Below are positions 1-8,364 of a stretch of 64,000 nt of DNA, piece by piece (the first letter of the stretch is position 1; every line of letters begins with the position of its first letter). Both the position numbers and the translations under genes were made by a program. The notes beneath the pieces are model-generated. The model was not told the origin of the DNA and made no database searches. It worked only from the letters and a program-made list of their open reading frames with translations. The DNA is from Chitinophagales bacterium (GTDB lineage Bacteria; Bacteroidota; Bacteroidia; Chitinophagales; JADIYW01): assembly GCA_020636535.1 (NCBI GenBank), contig JACJXT010000011.1, positions 1,488,001 through 1,552,000 on the forward strand, written 5' to 3'.

Positions 1-1
1 A

Positions 2-793
2 AAAGTACGACCTATTGCTACGAGCTTTGAAAATGGTTTTGCTTTACCTAGCATTGATGAGTTTGAAGCTGTTATTAATGAAAACACCAAAGCTATTTTA
101 ATTTGCAATCCAAATAATCCTACTGGATATACTTATAGTTATGATGAATTAAATCGATTAAAAGCATTAGCATTAAAACACGATTTATTTATTATTAGCG
201 ACGAAGTGTATAGAGAATTTGTATATGCAGAACAAGAACATATTAGCTTATTTAGTTTTGAAGATTTAGCACAACATTTAATTTTAGTAGATTCTATTTC
301 AAAACGATTTAGTGCGTGTGGTGCGAGAATTGGAATGGTTGCAACTAAAAATAAAGAAGTTTTAGAAACAGTGTTAAAGTTTGCACAGCAACGATTAAGT
401 CCGCCAGGTTTAGCACAAGAAGCAGCCAAAGCTTTGTTTGATGTAGACAAAGATTATTTTGTTGCCATTAAAAAAGAATATCAACAAAGAAGAGATACCA
501 TAGTTGGTTTACTTAATAAAATTGATGGTGTTGCTTGTCATACACCCAATGGTGCATTTTATTGTATGGTACAATTACCTGTAGCAGATACTGATGATTT
601 TTGTAAATGGTTATTGACTGATTTTAATTATAATGGTGCTACGGTGATGTTAGCACCAGGAAGTGGTTTTTATGCCACACATAACAAAGGCAAGAATGAA
701 GTAAGAATTGCCTATGTTTTAAACAGTGCAGATTTAACACAAGCGGCTAAATGCCTAGAAGAAGCTTTGAAAGTTTATTGTTCAGAGAAATAG
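2..793 (+). CDS. Pyridoxal-phosphate aminotransferase class I/II, 5' truncated by window edge
   Basis: The reading frame is open from base 2 and ends with TAG at 791-793, so only the C-terminal two thirds (about 263 residues) are present. The substrate-binding stretch CNPNNPTGY is visible near the start. It is followed by ISDEVYREF, where the Asp and Tyr contact PLP, and by the Schiff-base motif SISKRFSACGARIG containing the PLP lysine and phosphate-binding Arg. This order is that of fold-type I aspartate/aromatic aminotransferases. The amino donor and acceptor cannot be read from the sequence. The start lies upstream of the window. The function class is certain; substrate specificity is not. 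Confidence 0.93.
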   Translation, partial: KVRPIATSFENGFALPSIDEFEAVINENTKAILICNPNNPTGYTYSYDELNRLKALALKHDLFIISDEVYREFVYAEQEHISLFSFEDLAQHLILVDSISKRFSACGARIGMVATKNKEVLETVLKFAQQRLSPPGLAQEAAKALFDVDKDYFVAIKKEYQQRRDTIVGLLNKIDGVACHTPNGAFYCMVQLPVADTDDFCKWLLTDFNYNGATVMLAPGSGFYATHNKGKNEVRIAYVLNSADLTQAAKCLEEALKVYCSEK

Positions 794-1131
794 TTAAAAT
801 TATGCATTTTAGTATATTTCAGTTTCTAAAAATGTTATTTTTGTAAAGCAGAATATCAATAACTCAATCGACATACAGTAAGAAGATTAACAACTCATTT
901 AGTTTGGGAACAAAGTATCAGTTTCTCATATTATGAAGAAGAAATAAAAAATCGTTGTCGTAGTATCCTTTGTCAATTATATGAAGCAGAAGATGGTCTA
1001 ACATTGAAAGAAGTTGTATTAAAAATTATATTCATATAGAATATTGCCTGATACTAATTAGCGTTCAGAAGAACAAAATAAATTTTGAATATTTTGTTGT
1101 TAGAGTAGAGAGAATATAATAGATGAAATGA
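794..1131. other. Gene-poor stretch left of the insertion sequence, with a possible gene remnant
   Basis: This 338-base stretch holds no complete gene. On the plus strand, frame 863-1039 is open for 58 codons after a stop at 860-862. It contains the coding-looking stretch YEEEIKNRC and ends at TAG 1037-1039, but it has no ATG and I do not recognise the product. It could be a decayed gene or chance. Removing the insertion sequence and one TGA copy does not restore a convincing reading frame across the junction. Confidence 0.3.
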
Positions 1132-1161
1132 TGTCCATCCCTAAATAGAGTTGACCGTTTT
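1132..1161. repeat. Terminal inverted repeat of the IS (orfB side)
   Basis: The 30 bases pair with the reverse complement of 2518-2547 at 24 of 30 positions. Both ends share TGTCC, TCCCT and the inner block GTTGACCGTTTT. The stop codon of orfB lies inside this repeat. Confidence 0.9.
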
Positions 1162-2106
1162 GGTTAAAAAAATATTGTTCATTTTGTTTAAATCCATCGG
1201 ACAAATAGGAGCTTGCAGGTCTTTGTTGCTAAAAACGAAGTGTGGCTCAAAGCCACCTTCGTTTTTTAAACCTTCGGCATAAATAATCGCTTTTGGTCTT
1301 TGTTGCTTTGGTAAAGCTACTACTTCTTTTTCAAAAGCTATGGGTGTTTTTCTGCCTACTGCATTGTGTAGTCTTTTGTTGTTGTAATGTTTTACTGCTC
1401 TGTTTGTCATTGTTTTTAATGTTTGATAATTTTTAGGTTGCCAATAAGCTAAATATTCGTTTTTTATGGTTTGATTAATGCGTTCTGCATAGGCATTATC
1501 TAATGCTGTTTCTCCCATACTGATTAAAGTATTTTGAGATTTTAGCAGTTTAATATAATCCTTATAAATGTATTGACTACCTTTATCTGAATGATGTACC
1601 TGTGGTGCTTGGTTTTGTTTTAATGCCATTTTTAGTGCTTGTACATTAGCTTCGGCTCTTAAACTATCTGATACATGATATCCTACTATTTTCTTGGTAT
1701 AAACATCTATAATAAATACAGCATAATAAAACTCGTTGTTTACTTTAATATAAGTAATGTCGCTTTGCCATACTTGGCTCGGACTGTGTAACAACATGCC
1801 TTGAATTAAGTTAGGATAATACAATTTAGAAGCAGTAGTTGTTCTATGATAGTTTTTCTTTCGTTTGATCCTAAAACCTAAATCCATAAATAAATCTACA
1901 AATTTGTCTCTGCCAATAAAATTTGGCTTTAGTGTGTAATACATCTTTTCAACTCCACAACCTGGATGTTCTTGTCGAAGCGTTTCTGCTTCTTTAAGTA
2001 ATAACATTACTTGTTCATCAAACACGGCTTGCCTTTTAGCATACTGATTTACAGCTTGTTTGCTAATGCCTACCACTTTGTATAACTGATTTAAAGAATA
2101 ACTCAT
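1141..2106 (-). CDS. IS3-family transposase OrfB (DDE integrase domain)
   Basis: A 321-residue transposase that carries out strand transfer for the element. The N-terminal part is a helical HTH_21-like region (about residues 40-100). The rve integrase core follows, with the DDE residues readable as SDITY (first Asp), HHSDKGSQY (second Asp) and DNAYAERIN (Glu). The ATG overlaps the TGA of orfA by four bases (ATGA). This points to termination-reinitiation coupling rather than the long -1 frameshift overlap used by many IS3 elements. Length is near normal for full OrfB proteins and I see no internal stop. Confidence 0.95.
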   Translation of the reverse strand: MSYSLNQLYKVVGISKQAVNQYAKRQAVFDEQVMLLLKEAETLRQEHPGCGVEKMYYTLKPNFIGRDKFVDLFMDLGFRIKRKKNYHRTTTASKLYYPNLIQGMLLHSPSQVWQSDITYIKVNNEFYYAVFIIDVYTKKIVGYHVSDSLRAEANVQALKMALKQNQAPQVHHSDKGSQYIYKDYIKLLKSQNTLISMGETALDNAYAERINQTIKNEYLAYWQPKNYQTLKTMTNRAVKHYNNKRLHNAVGRKTPIAFEKEVVALPKQQRPKAIIYAEGLKNEGGFEPHFVFSNKDLQAPICPMDLNKMNNIFLTKTVNSI

Positions 2107-2501
2107 TTTGTTTTTGTTTGATTTGAAGTGTTGGATTGTGGAGTGGAGTAGTTTTTTTTAATATCAATATCTAGTTCTTCTTTAGCAATGTCTATCATCT
2201 TTTCCAAGAAGTCTATCTTAATCTGTTTTTGACCAACTATGGCTTCTAACAATTTAATTTTGTCTTGTAATTCTTTTACTTTTTTTGTGCTGCTTTCTGT
2301 GTGTTCCACCATACGATATCCTTTTTCATTGTACTTTGAATACTTATAAATCCAGCTGTAAATTAGAGAATCTGATATGTCATGCAGTCGCTCAAGTTCA
2401 ACTACACTATACCTACCAGTTTCAAACTCTTTTACTAGACTTAGCTTAAATGAGTCACTAAATTTACGATGTTTTCTAATCTTTTTTAAATTTGCTTTCA
2501 T
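2103..2501 (-). CDS. IS3-family transposase OrfA (helix-turn-helix)
   Basis: Small DNA-binding partner of OrfB, about 132 residues from the ATG at 2501. The N-terminal KFSDSFKLSLVKEFE with DISDSLIYSWI is the HTH_Tnp_1 fold. A leucine-rich coiled coil (KVKELQDKIKLLEAIVGQ) follows and would mediate OrfA-OrfB contact. A longer version starting at TTG 2528 would begin inside the terminal inverted repeat, so I prefer the internal ATG. It ends in ATGA, overlapping orfB. Confidence 0.9.
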   Translation of the reverse strand: MKANLKKIRKHRKFSDSFKLSLVKEFETGRYSVVELERLHDISDSLIYSWIYKYSKYNEKGYRMVEHTESSTKKVKELQDKIKLLEAIVGQKQIKIDFLEKMIDIAKEELDIDIKKNYSTPQSNTSNQTKTK

Positions 2502-2517
2502 CTTGTTTTCCGTTTGT

Positions 2518-2547
2518 AAAACGGTCAACCTATTTCAGGGACGGACA
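2518..2547. repeat. Terminal inverted repeat of the IS (orfA side)
   Basis: Reverse complement partner of 1132-1161 with 24 of 30 identical positions. It ends in CA, followed directly by the TGA target duplication. The promoter for orfA probably lies in or just inside it. Confidence 0.9.
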
Positions 2548-2640
2548 TGAATATTTGGAACATCACAGAAATTCAAAAGATGAGGATAAAAATAATTTTA
2601 TTCTTGAATGAGAATGTACCAATAGTATTTTTAGTCCATC

Positions 2641-2674
2641 AACCAAATCTATAGACTGAAAGTCTATGTTGGTT
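2641..2674 (-). terminator. Hairpin behind the rhomboid gene
   Basis: ATAGACT (2651-2657) pairs with AGTCTAT (2661-2667) around a GAA loop. Outer bases AACC and GGTT extend the pairing. It abuts the rhomboid stop codon on the minus strand. No clear U-tract follows, so it may be an mRNA 3'-end stabiliser rather than a classic intrinsic terminator. Confidence 0.4.
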
Positions 2675-3294
2675 TACCTCCTTTCCTCCAAAAATTTATC
2701 AAAACTTTTGCGGTCATCTGTATTTTCTTCAAAATCATCTGTTGTGTCATCAGTTTGATGAGTATTTCTAAATAGAATAGCCACTACAAAACCACATATA
2801 GCACCAAATAAATGAGCTTCCCAAGATACACTACTATCATATGGTACAATTCCCCAAACCAATCCACCATATAATAAAGCAACTATTAAAGAAACAGCAA
2901 TAGATAACATATTGTTCCTATAAAATCCGGTAAAAAATAAATATGATGCCAAACCATATACCAAACCACTTGCACCAATATGATACGCAGGTCGAGCAAA
3001 AATCCAAACTAAAATATTAGTACTTAGGTAAATGAGTCCAAATATTAAAAAACTATATCGTTGATGCGTATATAAAAAAAGTAGCATCAAGATAATAAAA
3101 GGAAAAGTGTTAGAGATTAAATGTTCAAAACTACCATGAATAAAAGGTGAAGTAATTATTCCAAGTAACGAATTGATTGCTCTAGGATAAATTCCTAAAA
3201 TACCTAAGTCTATTTTTAAGAAAAAACCAAGTAGATAAATCAACCACATCAGTAGTACAAATCCAATTACAAATCCAATTTTTCTTTTATTCAT
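2674..3294 (-). CDS. Rhomboid-family intramembrane serine protease
   Basis: A polytopic membrane protein of about 206 residues, consistent with six or so membrane segments. Rhomboid signatures are visible in order: HLISN in the second membrane segment (oxyanion-side His and Asn), GASGLVYG containing the nucleophilic Ser, and EAHLFGAICG containing the catalytic His of the Ser-His dyad. Rhomboids cleave transmembrane substrates within the bilayer; the substrate here is unknown. The C-terminal tail is acidic and cytoplasmic-looking (DDTTDDFEENTDD). The frame can extend eight codons upstream to GTG at 3318, but the ATG at 3294 gives a normal N terminus. It stands alone between the IS and the divergent transhydrogenase operon. 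Confidence 0.92.
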   Translation of the reverse strand: MNKRKIGFVIGFVLLMWLIYLLGFFLKIDLGILGIYPRAINSLLGIITSPFIHGSFEHLISNTFPFIILMLLFLYTHQRYSFLIFGLIYLSTNILVWIFARPAYHIGASGLVYGLASYLFFTGFYRNNMLSIAVSLIVALLYGGLVWGIVPYDSSVSWEAHLFGAICGFVVAILFRNTHQTDDTTDDFEENTDDRKSFDKFLEERR

Positions 3295-3392
3295 CTCTTT
3301 TTCAAATAAATTTATCACAAGTATAAAATAAATTCTGAGTTATAGGTAACTTTATATTAAAATACAGAATTCGTAAAAATTGTTAAAAAGTT

Positions 3393-3400
3393 TATTTTTG
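3393..3400 (+). promoter_or_regulatory. -7 promoter element of the transhydrogenase operon
   Basis: TATTTTTG is an exact match to the Bacteroidota -7 consensus TAnnTTTG and lies 15 bases before the pntA ATG. I do not see a convincing -33 TTTG at the usual distance. Confidence 0.6.
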
Positions 3401-3415
3401 TAAAAATTTTTTTAG

Positions 3416-4537
3416 ATGATAATTGCTGTTCCTAAAGAAACAAAGTTCAAAGAAAATAGAGTGGCTATTACGCCAACCGTAGCAAAAGAAATTATAAGCA
3501 AAGGTTTTCAAGTAATTATTGAAGCTGGAGCTGGTTTAAATTCTTATTATAATGATGACAATTATACTGCAGTAGGTTGTAAAATTGCAAGCAATAGCAA
3601 CGAAGTTTACAGTCAGGCAGATGTTGTACTTAAAGTAAATGCACCACAAGCCGATGAAATCGCTCAGATGAAAAAAGGAGCGAAGCTAATTTCGTTTATG
3701 TGGGCTGCTACTAATCCAGAATTGGTAGATGCTTGTGCTAAAGCTGGTATTTCTGCATTTTCTATGGATGCTGTGCCAAGAATTTCTCGTGCTCAAAAAA
3801 TGGATGCCTTATCGTCTCAAGCCAATTTAGCAGGTTATAAGTCAGTGTTGATGTGTGCTAATCAAATTGGTAAAATTTTACCAATGATGACTACTGCTGC
3901 TGGTACTATTCGTCCTTCTAAAGTAGTGATTTTTGGTGCCGGTGTAGCTGGATTACAAGCTATTGCTACTGCAAAAAGATTAGGTGCTATTGTAGAAGTA
4001 ACCGACATTAGACCTGAAACGAAAGAGCAAGTAGAATCTTTAGGTGGAAAATTCATCGAAGTAAAAGGCGATGATTCTATTAAAATGGAAGGTGGATATG
4101 TAAAAGGTGTATCGGAAGAGTTTTTAAAGAAACAACAAGAGTTGGTAGCCAAACATGTTAAAGAAGCAGACATTGTAATTACTACGGCTTTAATTCCTGG
4201 AAGAAAAGCACCAGTTTTAGTAACTGATGATATGGTGAAAAGCATGAAATTTGGTTCTGTTATTTTAGATATGGCTGTAGAACAAGGTGGAAATGTGGTA
4301 GGAAGCAAACTCAATGAAACTATTGTTCTTAATGGCGTAACTATTATTGGAGAAGGCAATATACCATCTTTATTACCAATGAATGCGAGCGACTTATACG
4401 CTAAGAATATTCAAACGCTGTTATATCATTTAGCAGATAACGAAGGTTTTAAATGGGAAATGGACGAAGAAATTACCAAAGGTTGCTTAATTGTCCACGA
4501 TGGCAATAAAGTACATCAATCAGTTTTAAATAATTAA
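3416..4537 (+). CDS. pntAA: NAD(P) transhydrogenase subunit alpha 1 (NAD(H)-binding domain I)
   Basis: A 373-residue soluble NAD(H)-binding component of the proton-translocating transhydrogenase, which couples the proton gradient to NADPH formation from NADH. The start MIIAVPKETKFKENRVAITP is the alanine dehydrogenase/PNT N-terminal domain. VVIFGAGVAGLQAIATAKRLGA at about 160-180 is the Rossmann dinucleotide loop, followed by the acidic EVTDIR. It lacks the membrane part, which is encoded by the next gene, so this is the three-subunit arrangement known from Rhodospirillum rubrum. It is first in a three-gene operon with gaps of about 21 bases, under the -7 element at 3393. Confidence 0.95.
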   Translation: MIIAVPKETKFKENRVAITPTVAKEIISKGFQVIIEAGAGLNSYYNDDNYTAVGCKIASNSNEVYSQADVVLKVNAPQADEIAQMKKGAKLISFMWAATNPELVDACAKAGISAFSMDAVPRISRAQKMDALSSQANLAGYKSVLMCANQIGKILPMMTTAAGTIRPSKVVIFGAGVAGLQAIATAKRLGAIVEVTDIRPETKEQVESLGGKFIEVKGDDSIKMEGGYVKGVSEEFLKKQQELVAKHVKEADIVITTALIPGRKAPVLVTDDMVKSMKFGSVILDMAVEQGGNVVGSKLNETIVLNGVTIIGEGNIPSLLPMNASDLYAKNIQTLLYHLADNEGFKWEMDEEITKGCLIVHDGNKVHQSVLNN

Positions 4538-4558
4538 AAATACTTTTAATAAAAATAT

Positions 4559-4864
4559 ATGGAAGCAATATTTCAATTTATTATAGAGAACAAAGAGATG
4601 ATTTACTTCATCGTATTATCTGTCTTTGTTGGTGTTGAAGTAATAGGTGGTGTGCCAACAGTATTACATACACCTTTAATGTCTGGTGCAAACGCTATAC
4701 ATGGTGTAGTAATTATAGGTGCAATTATTGTTATGTTAGATACAGAACCTGATAATATTGCAGGTTTAGTACTCGGATTTTTAGCAGTAATTTTAGGAAC
4801 ACTAAATGTGGTTGGTGGTTTTGTAGTTACCGACAGAATGTTGGATATGTTTAAAAAGAAATAA
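4559..4864 (+). CDS. pntAB: NAD(P) transhydrogenase subunit alpha 2 (membrane domain)
   Basis: A 101-residue membrane protein with three predicted helices, corresponding to the C-terminal membrane part of the fused E. coli PntA. The conserved family stretch VPTVLHTPLMSGANAIHG is present at about 34-50. With the N-terminal half of the beta subunit it forms the proton channel (domain II). It sits between pntAA and pntB, with 21-base gaps to both, so the three subunits should be made together. Confidence 0.95.
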   Translation: MEAIFQFIIENKEMIYFIVLSVFVGVEVIGGVPTVLHTPLMSGANAIHGVVIIGAIIVMLDTEPDNIAGLVLGFLAVILGTLNVVGGFVVTDRMLDMFKKK

Positions 4865-4885
4865 TATTTAATTTAATAGTATATT

Positions 4886-6295
4886 ATGTTTGAAAATTTT
4901 AATATTGGCTTACTAGAGATTTGTTATCTTATTGGCTCTATCACTTTCATCGTTGGATTAAAGATGATGGGTAATCCTAAAACAGCAAGAAATGGAAACT
5001 TAATTGGTGCTTTTGGTATGACCATAGCTATTTTAGGAACTATATTTTTATATAATAACGCAGAAGGAACAGTACATCGTTCTGCTTTTAAATACGCTTT
5101 AATTTTTGGAGCTATTGCCATCGGAACTGTTTCTGGTTGGTTGGTTGCTAAAAGAGTACAAATGACCAAAATGCCAGAATTGGTTTCTATGTTTAATGGT
5201 ATGGGTGGTGCATGTGCGGCTTTAATTGGTCTAACAGAATTTAATCACAACTTAGGTAATATTGGTGCATTAGGATTTATTATGGCTGGTTTGGTAATTG
5301 GTTCTATTTCATTTTCTGGTTCAGTAATTGCTTATTTAAAATTAGCTGGAACTTTGAAAAAGCCAATCAGAATTCCTGCTTATAACATCATCAACAATGT
5401 ATTTTTTGTAGCAGTAGTTGCATTTGCAATCTATATTGTTGTTAGTGGTGCTTCTAGTCCAATTTTATTGTGGTCATTATTTGCAGCAGCTTTAATTTAT
5501 GGTGTGTTGTTTGTATTTCCAATTGGTGGAGCAGATATGCCAGTAGTTATCTCATTGTTAAACTCATTTACAGGTTTAGCAGCTGCTTTTGGTGGTTTCT
5601 TATATGATAATAAAGTAATGTTAACTGGTGGTATTTTAGTTGGTTCTGCTGGTACATTATTAACTTTAGCAATGTGTAAAGCAATGAACAGACCATTATC
5701 TAATGTAATATTTGGTGCTTTTGGTGGCAATAGTGCTACAGCTAGTGGCGATGAAACGCAAGGTACTATTAAAGATATGTCTGCTACAGATGCTGCAGTT
5801 TTATTGAATTACTCTAAAAAAGTAGTCATTGTTCCAGGATATGGTTTAGCAGTTGCTCAAGCACAACATATTATACATGAGTTAGAACAATTATTAGAAG
5901 AAAGAGGCGTAGAAGTTAAATATGCCATTCATCCAGTGGCTGGTAGAATGCCAGGACATATGAATGTTCTTTTAGCAGAATCTGATGTAGATTACGATAA
6001 ATTGGTAGAAATGGAAGATATCAATCCAGAATTCGACCAAACAGATGTAGTGTTAGTTGTTGGAGCAAACGATGTAGTAAATCCTGCGGCAAAAACAGAT
6101 CCAAGTTCACCTATCTACGGAATGCCAATTCTAGAAGTCAACAGAGCTAAAAATATTATAGTGAATAAAAGATCAATGAATGCAGGTTATGCAGGAATTG
6201 ACAACTTATTATTCTATGATGATAAAACTTCCATGTATTTTGGTGATGCTAAAAAAGCACTACAAGAATTAATTTCAGAAATTAAGCAGTTGTAA
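4886..6295 (+). CDS. pntB: NAD(P) transhydrogenase subunit beta
   Basis: A 469-residue subunit. The N-terminal roughly 270 residues are about eight to nine membrane helices of the proton channel. The C-terminal third is the NADP(H)-binding domain III, with the GYGLAVAQAQHIIHEL dinucleotide loop and the downstream segments VAGRMPGHMNVLLAE and GANDVVNPAA that close over NADP. Conserved GGADMPVVISLLNSFTGLAAA lies in the channel part. It is the last gene of the operon; the converging alpha/beta hydrolase gene ends 46 bases downstream. Confidence 0.96.
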   Translation: MFENFNIGLLEICYLIGSITFIVGLKMMGNPKTARNGNLIGAFGMTIAILGTIFLYNNAEGTVHRSAFKYALIFGAIAIGTVSGWLVAKRVQMTKMPELVSMFNGMGGACAALIGLTEFNHNLGNIGALGFIMAGLVIGSISFSGSVIAYLKLAGTLKKPIRIPAYNIINNVFFVAVVAFAIYIVVSGASSPILLWSLFAAALIYGVLFVFPIGGADMPVVISLLNSFTGLAAAFGGFLYDNKVMLTGGILVGSAGTLLTLAMCKAMNRPLSNVIFGAFGGNSATASGDETQGTIKDMSATDAAVLLNYSKKVVIVPGYGLAVAQAQHIIHELEQLLEERGVEVKYAIHPVAGRMPGHMNVLLAESDVDYDKLVEMEDINPEFDQTDVVLVVGANDVVNPAAKTDPSSPIYGMPILEVNRAKNIIVNKRSMNAGYAGIDNLLFYDDKTSMYFGDAKKALQELISEIKQL

Positions 6296-6341
6296 TTTTT
6301 AGAATAGATAAGAATATTTTTAATCATATTAGAATATTATT

Positions 6342-7178
6342 CTAATTGCTTATCAAGAATGTTATTGTCTCTTCAATCAATTGTTTACTATGAGTAGGTA
6401 AAACTTCATCTTCAAAAGGATGTTTACCACCAAAAGTATGTGTAGCATTTTCAATAATATATATTTTACTGTTAGAATTTGATTCATGTAATTGTTTTGC
6501 ATAGTCAACACTTACAGCTTCATCATTACTTCCATGAATAATTAACCAATTTTGCTCTATTTTTTCTGCTTGTTGTAGTATATTTAAATTTGATTTATTT
6601 TTTATATAATCTTCATATAATTGATAATATAAAGGCATATTTTGTTTAGTTCTACCATTATAGGTATATACTACACCATCATTTTCCCACTGTTGTATAT
6701 CAATTGCATCAATAAAATAATCAAACGAAGCAACACTTGCCCAAGTAATTAATTTTTTTATTCGATGATCTTTAGCCGTCTGCAAAATACTAATACCACC
6801 ACCACGACTATGACCAATCAAATTTATATTATTTTTATCACCATGATAATGAACAATATTGTCTTCCACAAAATCAACAACAGTATTCAAATCACCTAAT
6901 TCAATTGACCAATTATTATTGCCAAATTTTTCTAAATCAACAAAATCAGTCATAAATTCAGGCGTAGTACCATTTCCAGAAAAATTAAATTTTACCACAA
7001 CCATATTATTATCAACCAATTGTTGCATCAACAAACCAAAATGTCCCCAATCTTTAAAACCTTTAAAACCATGAGCAAAAATTACAACTGGATAATTTCC
7101 TTTTGCTTCAGGATACCACACATCTAAACTTATTGCTGTTTTATTTGTATTATGTATGATAAGTGGTGCTTTTTTCAT
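6342..7178 (-). CDS. Alpha/beta hydrolase, dienelactone-hydrolase/serine-aminopeptidase type
   Basis: A 278-residue cytoplasmic hydrolase without a signal peptide. VVIFAHGFKGFKDWG supplies the oxyanion-hole HGF. GHSRGGG at about 124-130 is the nucleophile elbow with the catalytic Ser. WLIIHGSNDEAVSV carries the catalytic Asp, and ATHTFGGKHPF the catalytic His. The esterase/peptidase substrate is unknown. It is a single gene, convergent with pntB and divergent from the polyprenyl synthase gene. Family membership is secure; the reaction is not. Confidence 0.88.
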   Translation of the reverse strand: MKKAPLIIHNTNKTAISLDVWYPEAKGNYPVVIFAHGFKGFKDWGHFGLLMQQLVDNNMVVVKFNFSGNGTTPEFMTDFVDLEKFGNNNWSIELGDLNTVVDFVEDNIVHYHGDKNNINLIGHSRGGGISILQTAKDHRIKKLITWASVASFDYFIDAIDIQQWENDGVVYTYNGRTKQNMPLYYQLYEDYIKNKSNLNILQQAEKIEQNWLIIHGSNDEAVSVDYAKQLHESNSNSKIYIIENATHTFGGKHPFEDEVLPTHSKQLIEETITFLISN

Positions 7179-7223
7179 AGCACTAATTTAAAGGTTTATT
7201 TAGGATAAGAATAATATAAAACA

Positions 7224-7231
7224 TATTTTTG
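7224..7231 (+). promoter_or_regulatory. -7 promoter element six bases before a start codon
   Basis: TATTTTTG matches TAnnTTTG exactly. Only TAGTGC separates it from the ATG of the polyprenyl synthase gene, so transcription would start at or next to the start codon. Confidence 0.6.
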
Positions 7232-7237
7232 TAGTGC

Positions 7238-8212
7238 ATGAGCAAAACCATAGACGAAATAAAATTACCAATTGACGAAGAATTGCAAATTTTTGAAGAA
7301 AAGTTCAAATCGGTAATGCGAAGTCAGGTTTCATTATTAGATAAAGTAAATTCATATATTTATAAAAGAAAAGGAAAGCAAGTGCGACCAATGTTTGTTT
7401 TCTTAATAGCTAAGATTTGTGGCGATTTTAATGAAAACACTTATACAGGAGCTTCTTTAATAGAATTACTACATACAGCCACTTTAGTACACGATGATGT
7501 AGTAGACGATGCTAACGAACGACGAGGTTTTTTTTCTATCAATGCACTTTGGAAAAATAAAATTGCTGTTTTAGTAGGCGATTATTTTTTAGCGAAAGGT
7601 TTATTACATGCTTTAGATACTAAAAATTATAATTTGTTGCACATTACTTCTAATGCGGTACAAAAAATGAGCGAAGGTGAGTTGCTACAAATGGAAAAGG
7701 CAAGACGATTAGATATTGAAGAAAGTGTGTACTACGAAATCATAAAGAATAAAACGGCTTCTTTAATTGCAGCAGCTTGCGAAGTAGGTGCAGCTTCTGT
7801 TACCAAAGATGAAACTGTAATAGAACAAATGCGATTGCTTGGCGAAAATATAGGAATGGCTTTTCAAATAAAAGATGATTTATTTGATTATGGCGAACAC
7901 GATATTGGTAAACCAAGAGGCATTGATATTAAAGAAAGAAAAATGACATTGCCATTAATTTATGCATTGAATAATGCTGATAAAAAACAAAAGCAATGGA
8001 TGATTAATGTTGTTAAAAACCATAACGAAGATAAAGTACAAGTTAATTTATTGATAGAAGCAGTACACAAAAGTGGTGGCATGGCTTATGCCGAACAAAA
8101 AATGATGGAGTATAGAGATATAGCACTACAACAACTGTCTATATTCAAAGATTCAGAAGCAAAAACAGCACTACAAACTTTAGTTAATTATATTATAGAT
8201 AGAAATTATTAA
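7238..8212 (+). CDS. Polyprenyl diphosphate synthase (long-chain trans-isoprenyl)
   Basis: A 324-residue all-helical prenyltransferase. It extends allylic diphosphates with isopentenyl diphosphate, most likely to make the menaquinone side chain. The first Asp-rich motif is DDVVDDANERR (about 87-97), within LIELLHTATLVHDDVVDD. The second is KDDLFDYGEHDIGKP (about 209-223). KQVRPMFVF near the N terminus carries the diphosphate-binding residues. Chain length cannot be read with confidence, so I give no ispB or hepT symbol. The -7 element six bases ahead of the ATG suggests a leaderless message. Confidence 0.93.
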   Translation: MSKTIDEIKLPIDEELQIFEEKFKSVMRSQVSLLDKVNSYIYKRKGKQVRPMFVFLIAKICGDFNENTYTGASLIELLHTATLVHDDVVDDANERRGFFSINALWKNKIAVLVGDYFLAKGLLHALDTKNYNLLHITSNAVQKMSEGELLQMEKARRLDIEESVYYEIIKNKTASLIAAACEVGAASVTKDETVIEQMRLLGENIGMAFQIKDDLFDYGEHDIGKPRGIDIKERKMTLPLIYALNNADKKQKQWMINVVKNHNEDKVQVNLLIEAVHKSGGMAYAEQKMMEYRDIALQQLSIFKDSEAKTALQTLVNYIIDRNY

Positions 8213-8364
8213 TATCAAATAATGTCTACTTTAATATAATCATAAAAATTACTACTAAATATTAATGAATTATCCTACCTTTTTTATAATAATATACAAT
8301 TTGTTATAAGTTTCATTGAATAGGTGATAACTTAGAATATTGTGTAAATTTTATAAACAGAGAT

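Larger units (their letters stand above)
1132..2547 (-). mobile_element. Complete IS3-family insertion sequence (1416 bp)
   Basis: The element begins TGTCCATCCCT and ends AGGGACGGACA. The outer 30 bases at the two ends are imperfect inverted repeats, matching at 24 of 30 positions with TG...CA termini. The bases flanking it are TGA on both sides (1129-1131 and 2548-2550), a 3-bp target-site duplication as expected for IS3-family transposition. Two transposase genes, orfA and orfB, fill it on the minus strand. Both ends, both reading frames and the target duplication are intact, so the copy looks recent and potentially active. Confidence 0.93.

Noticed and set aside
863..1039. Calling the 58-codon stretch a real small gene
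   Set aside because: It has no start codon, no recognisable promoter and no family, so it is reported only as a possible remnant.
6328..6346. Palindrome ATTAGAATATTATTCTAAT between convergent pntB and hydrolase genes
   Set aside because: It is all A/T in the arms except one pair, has a one-base centre and overlaps a stop codon, so I do not call it a terminator.
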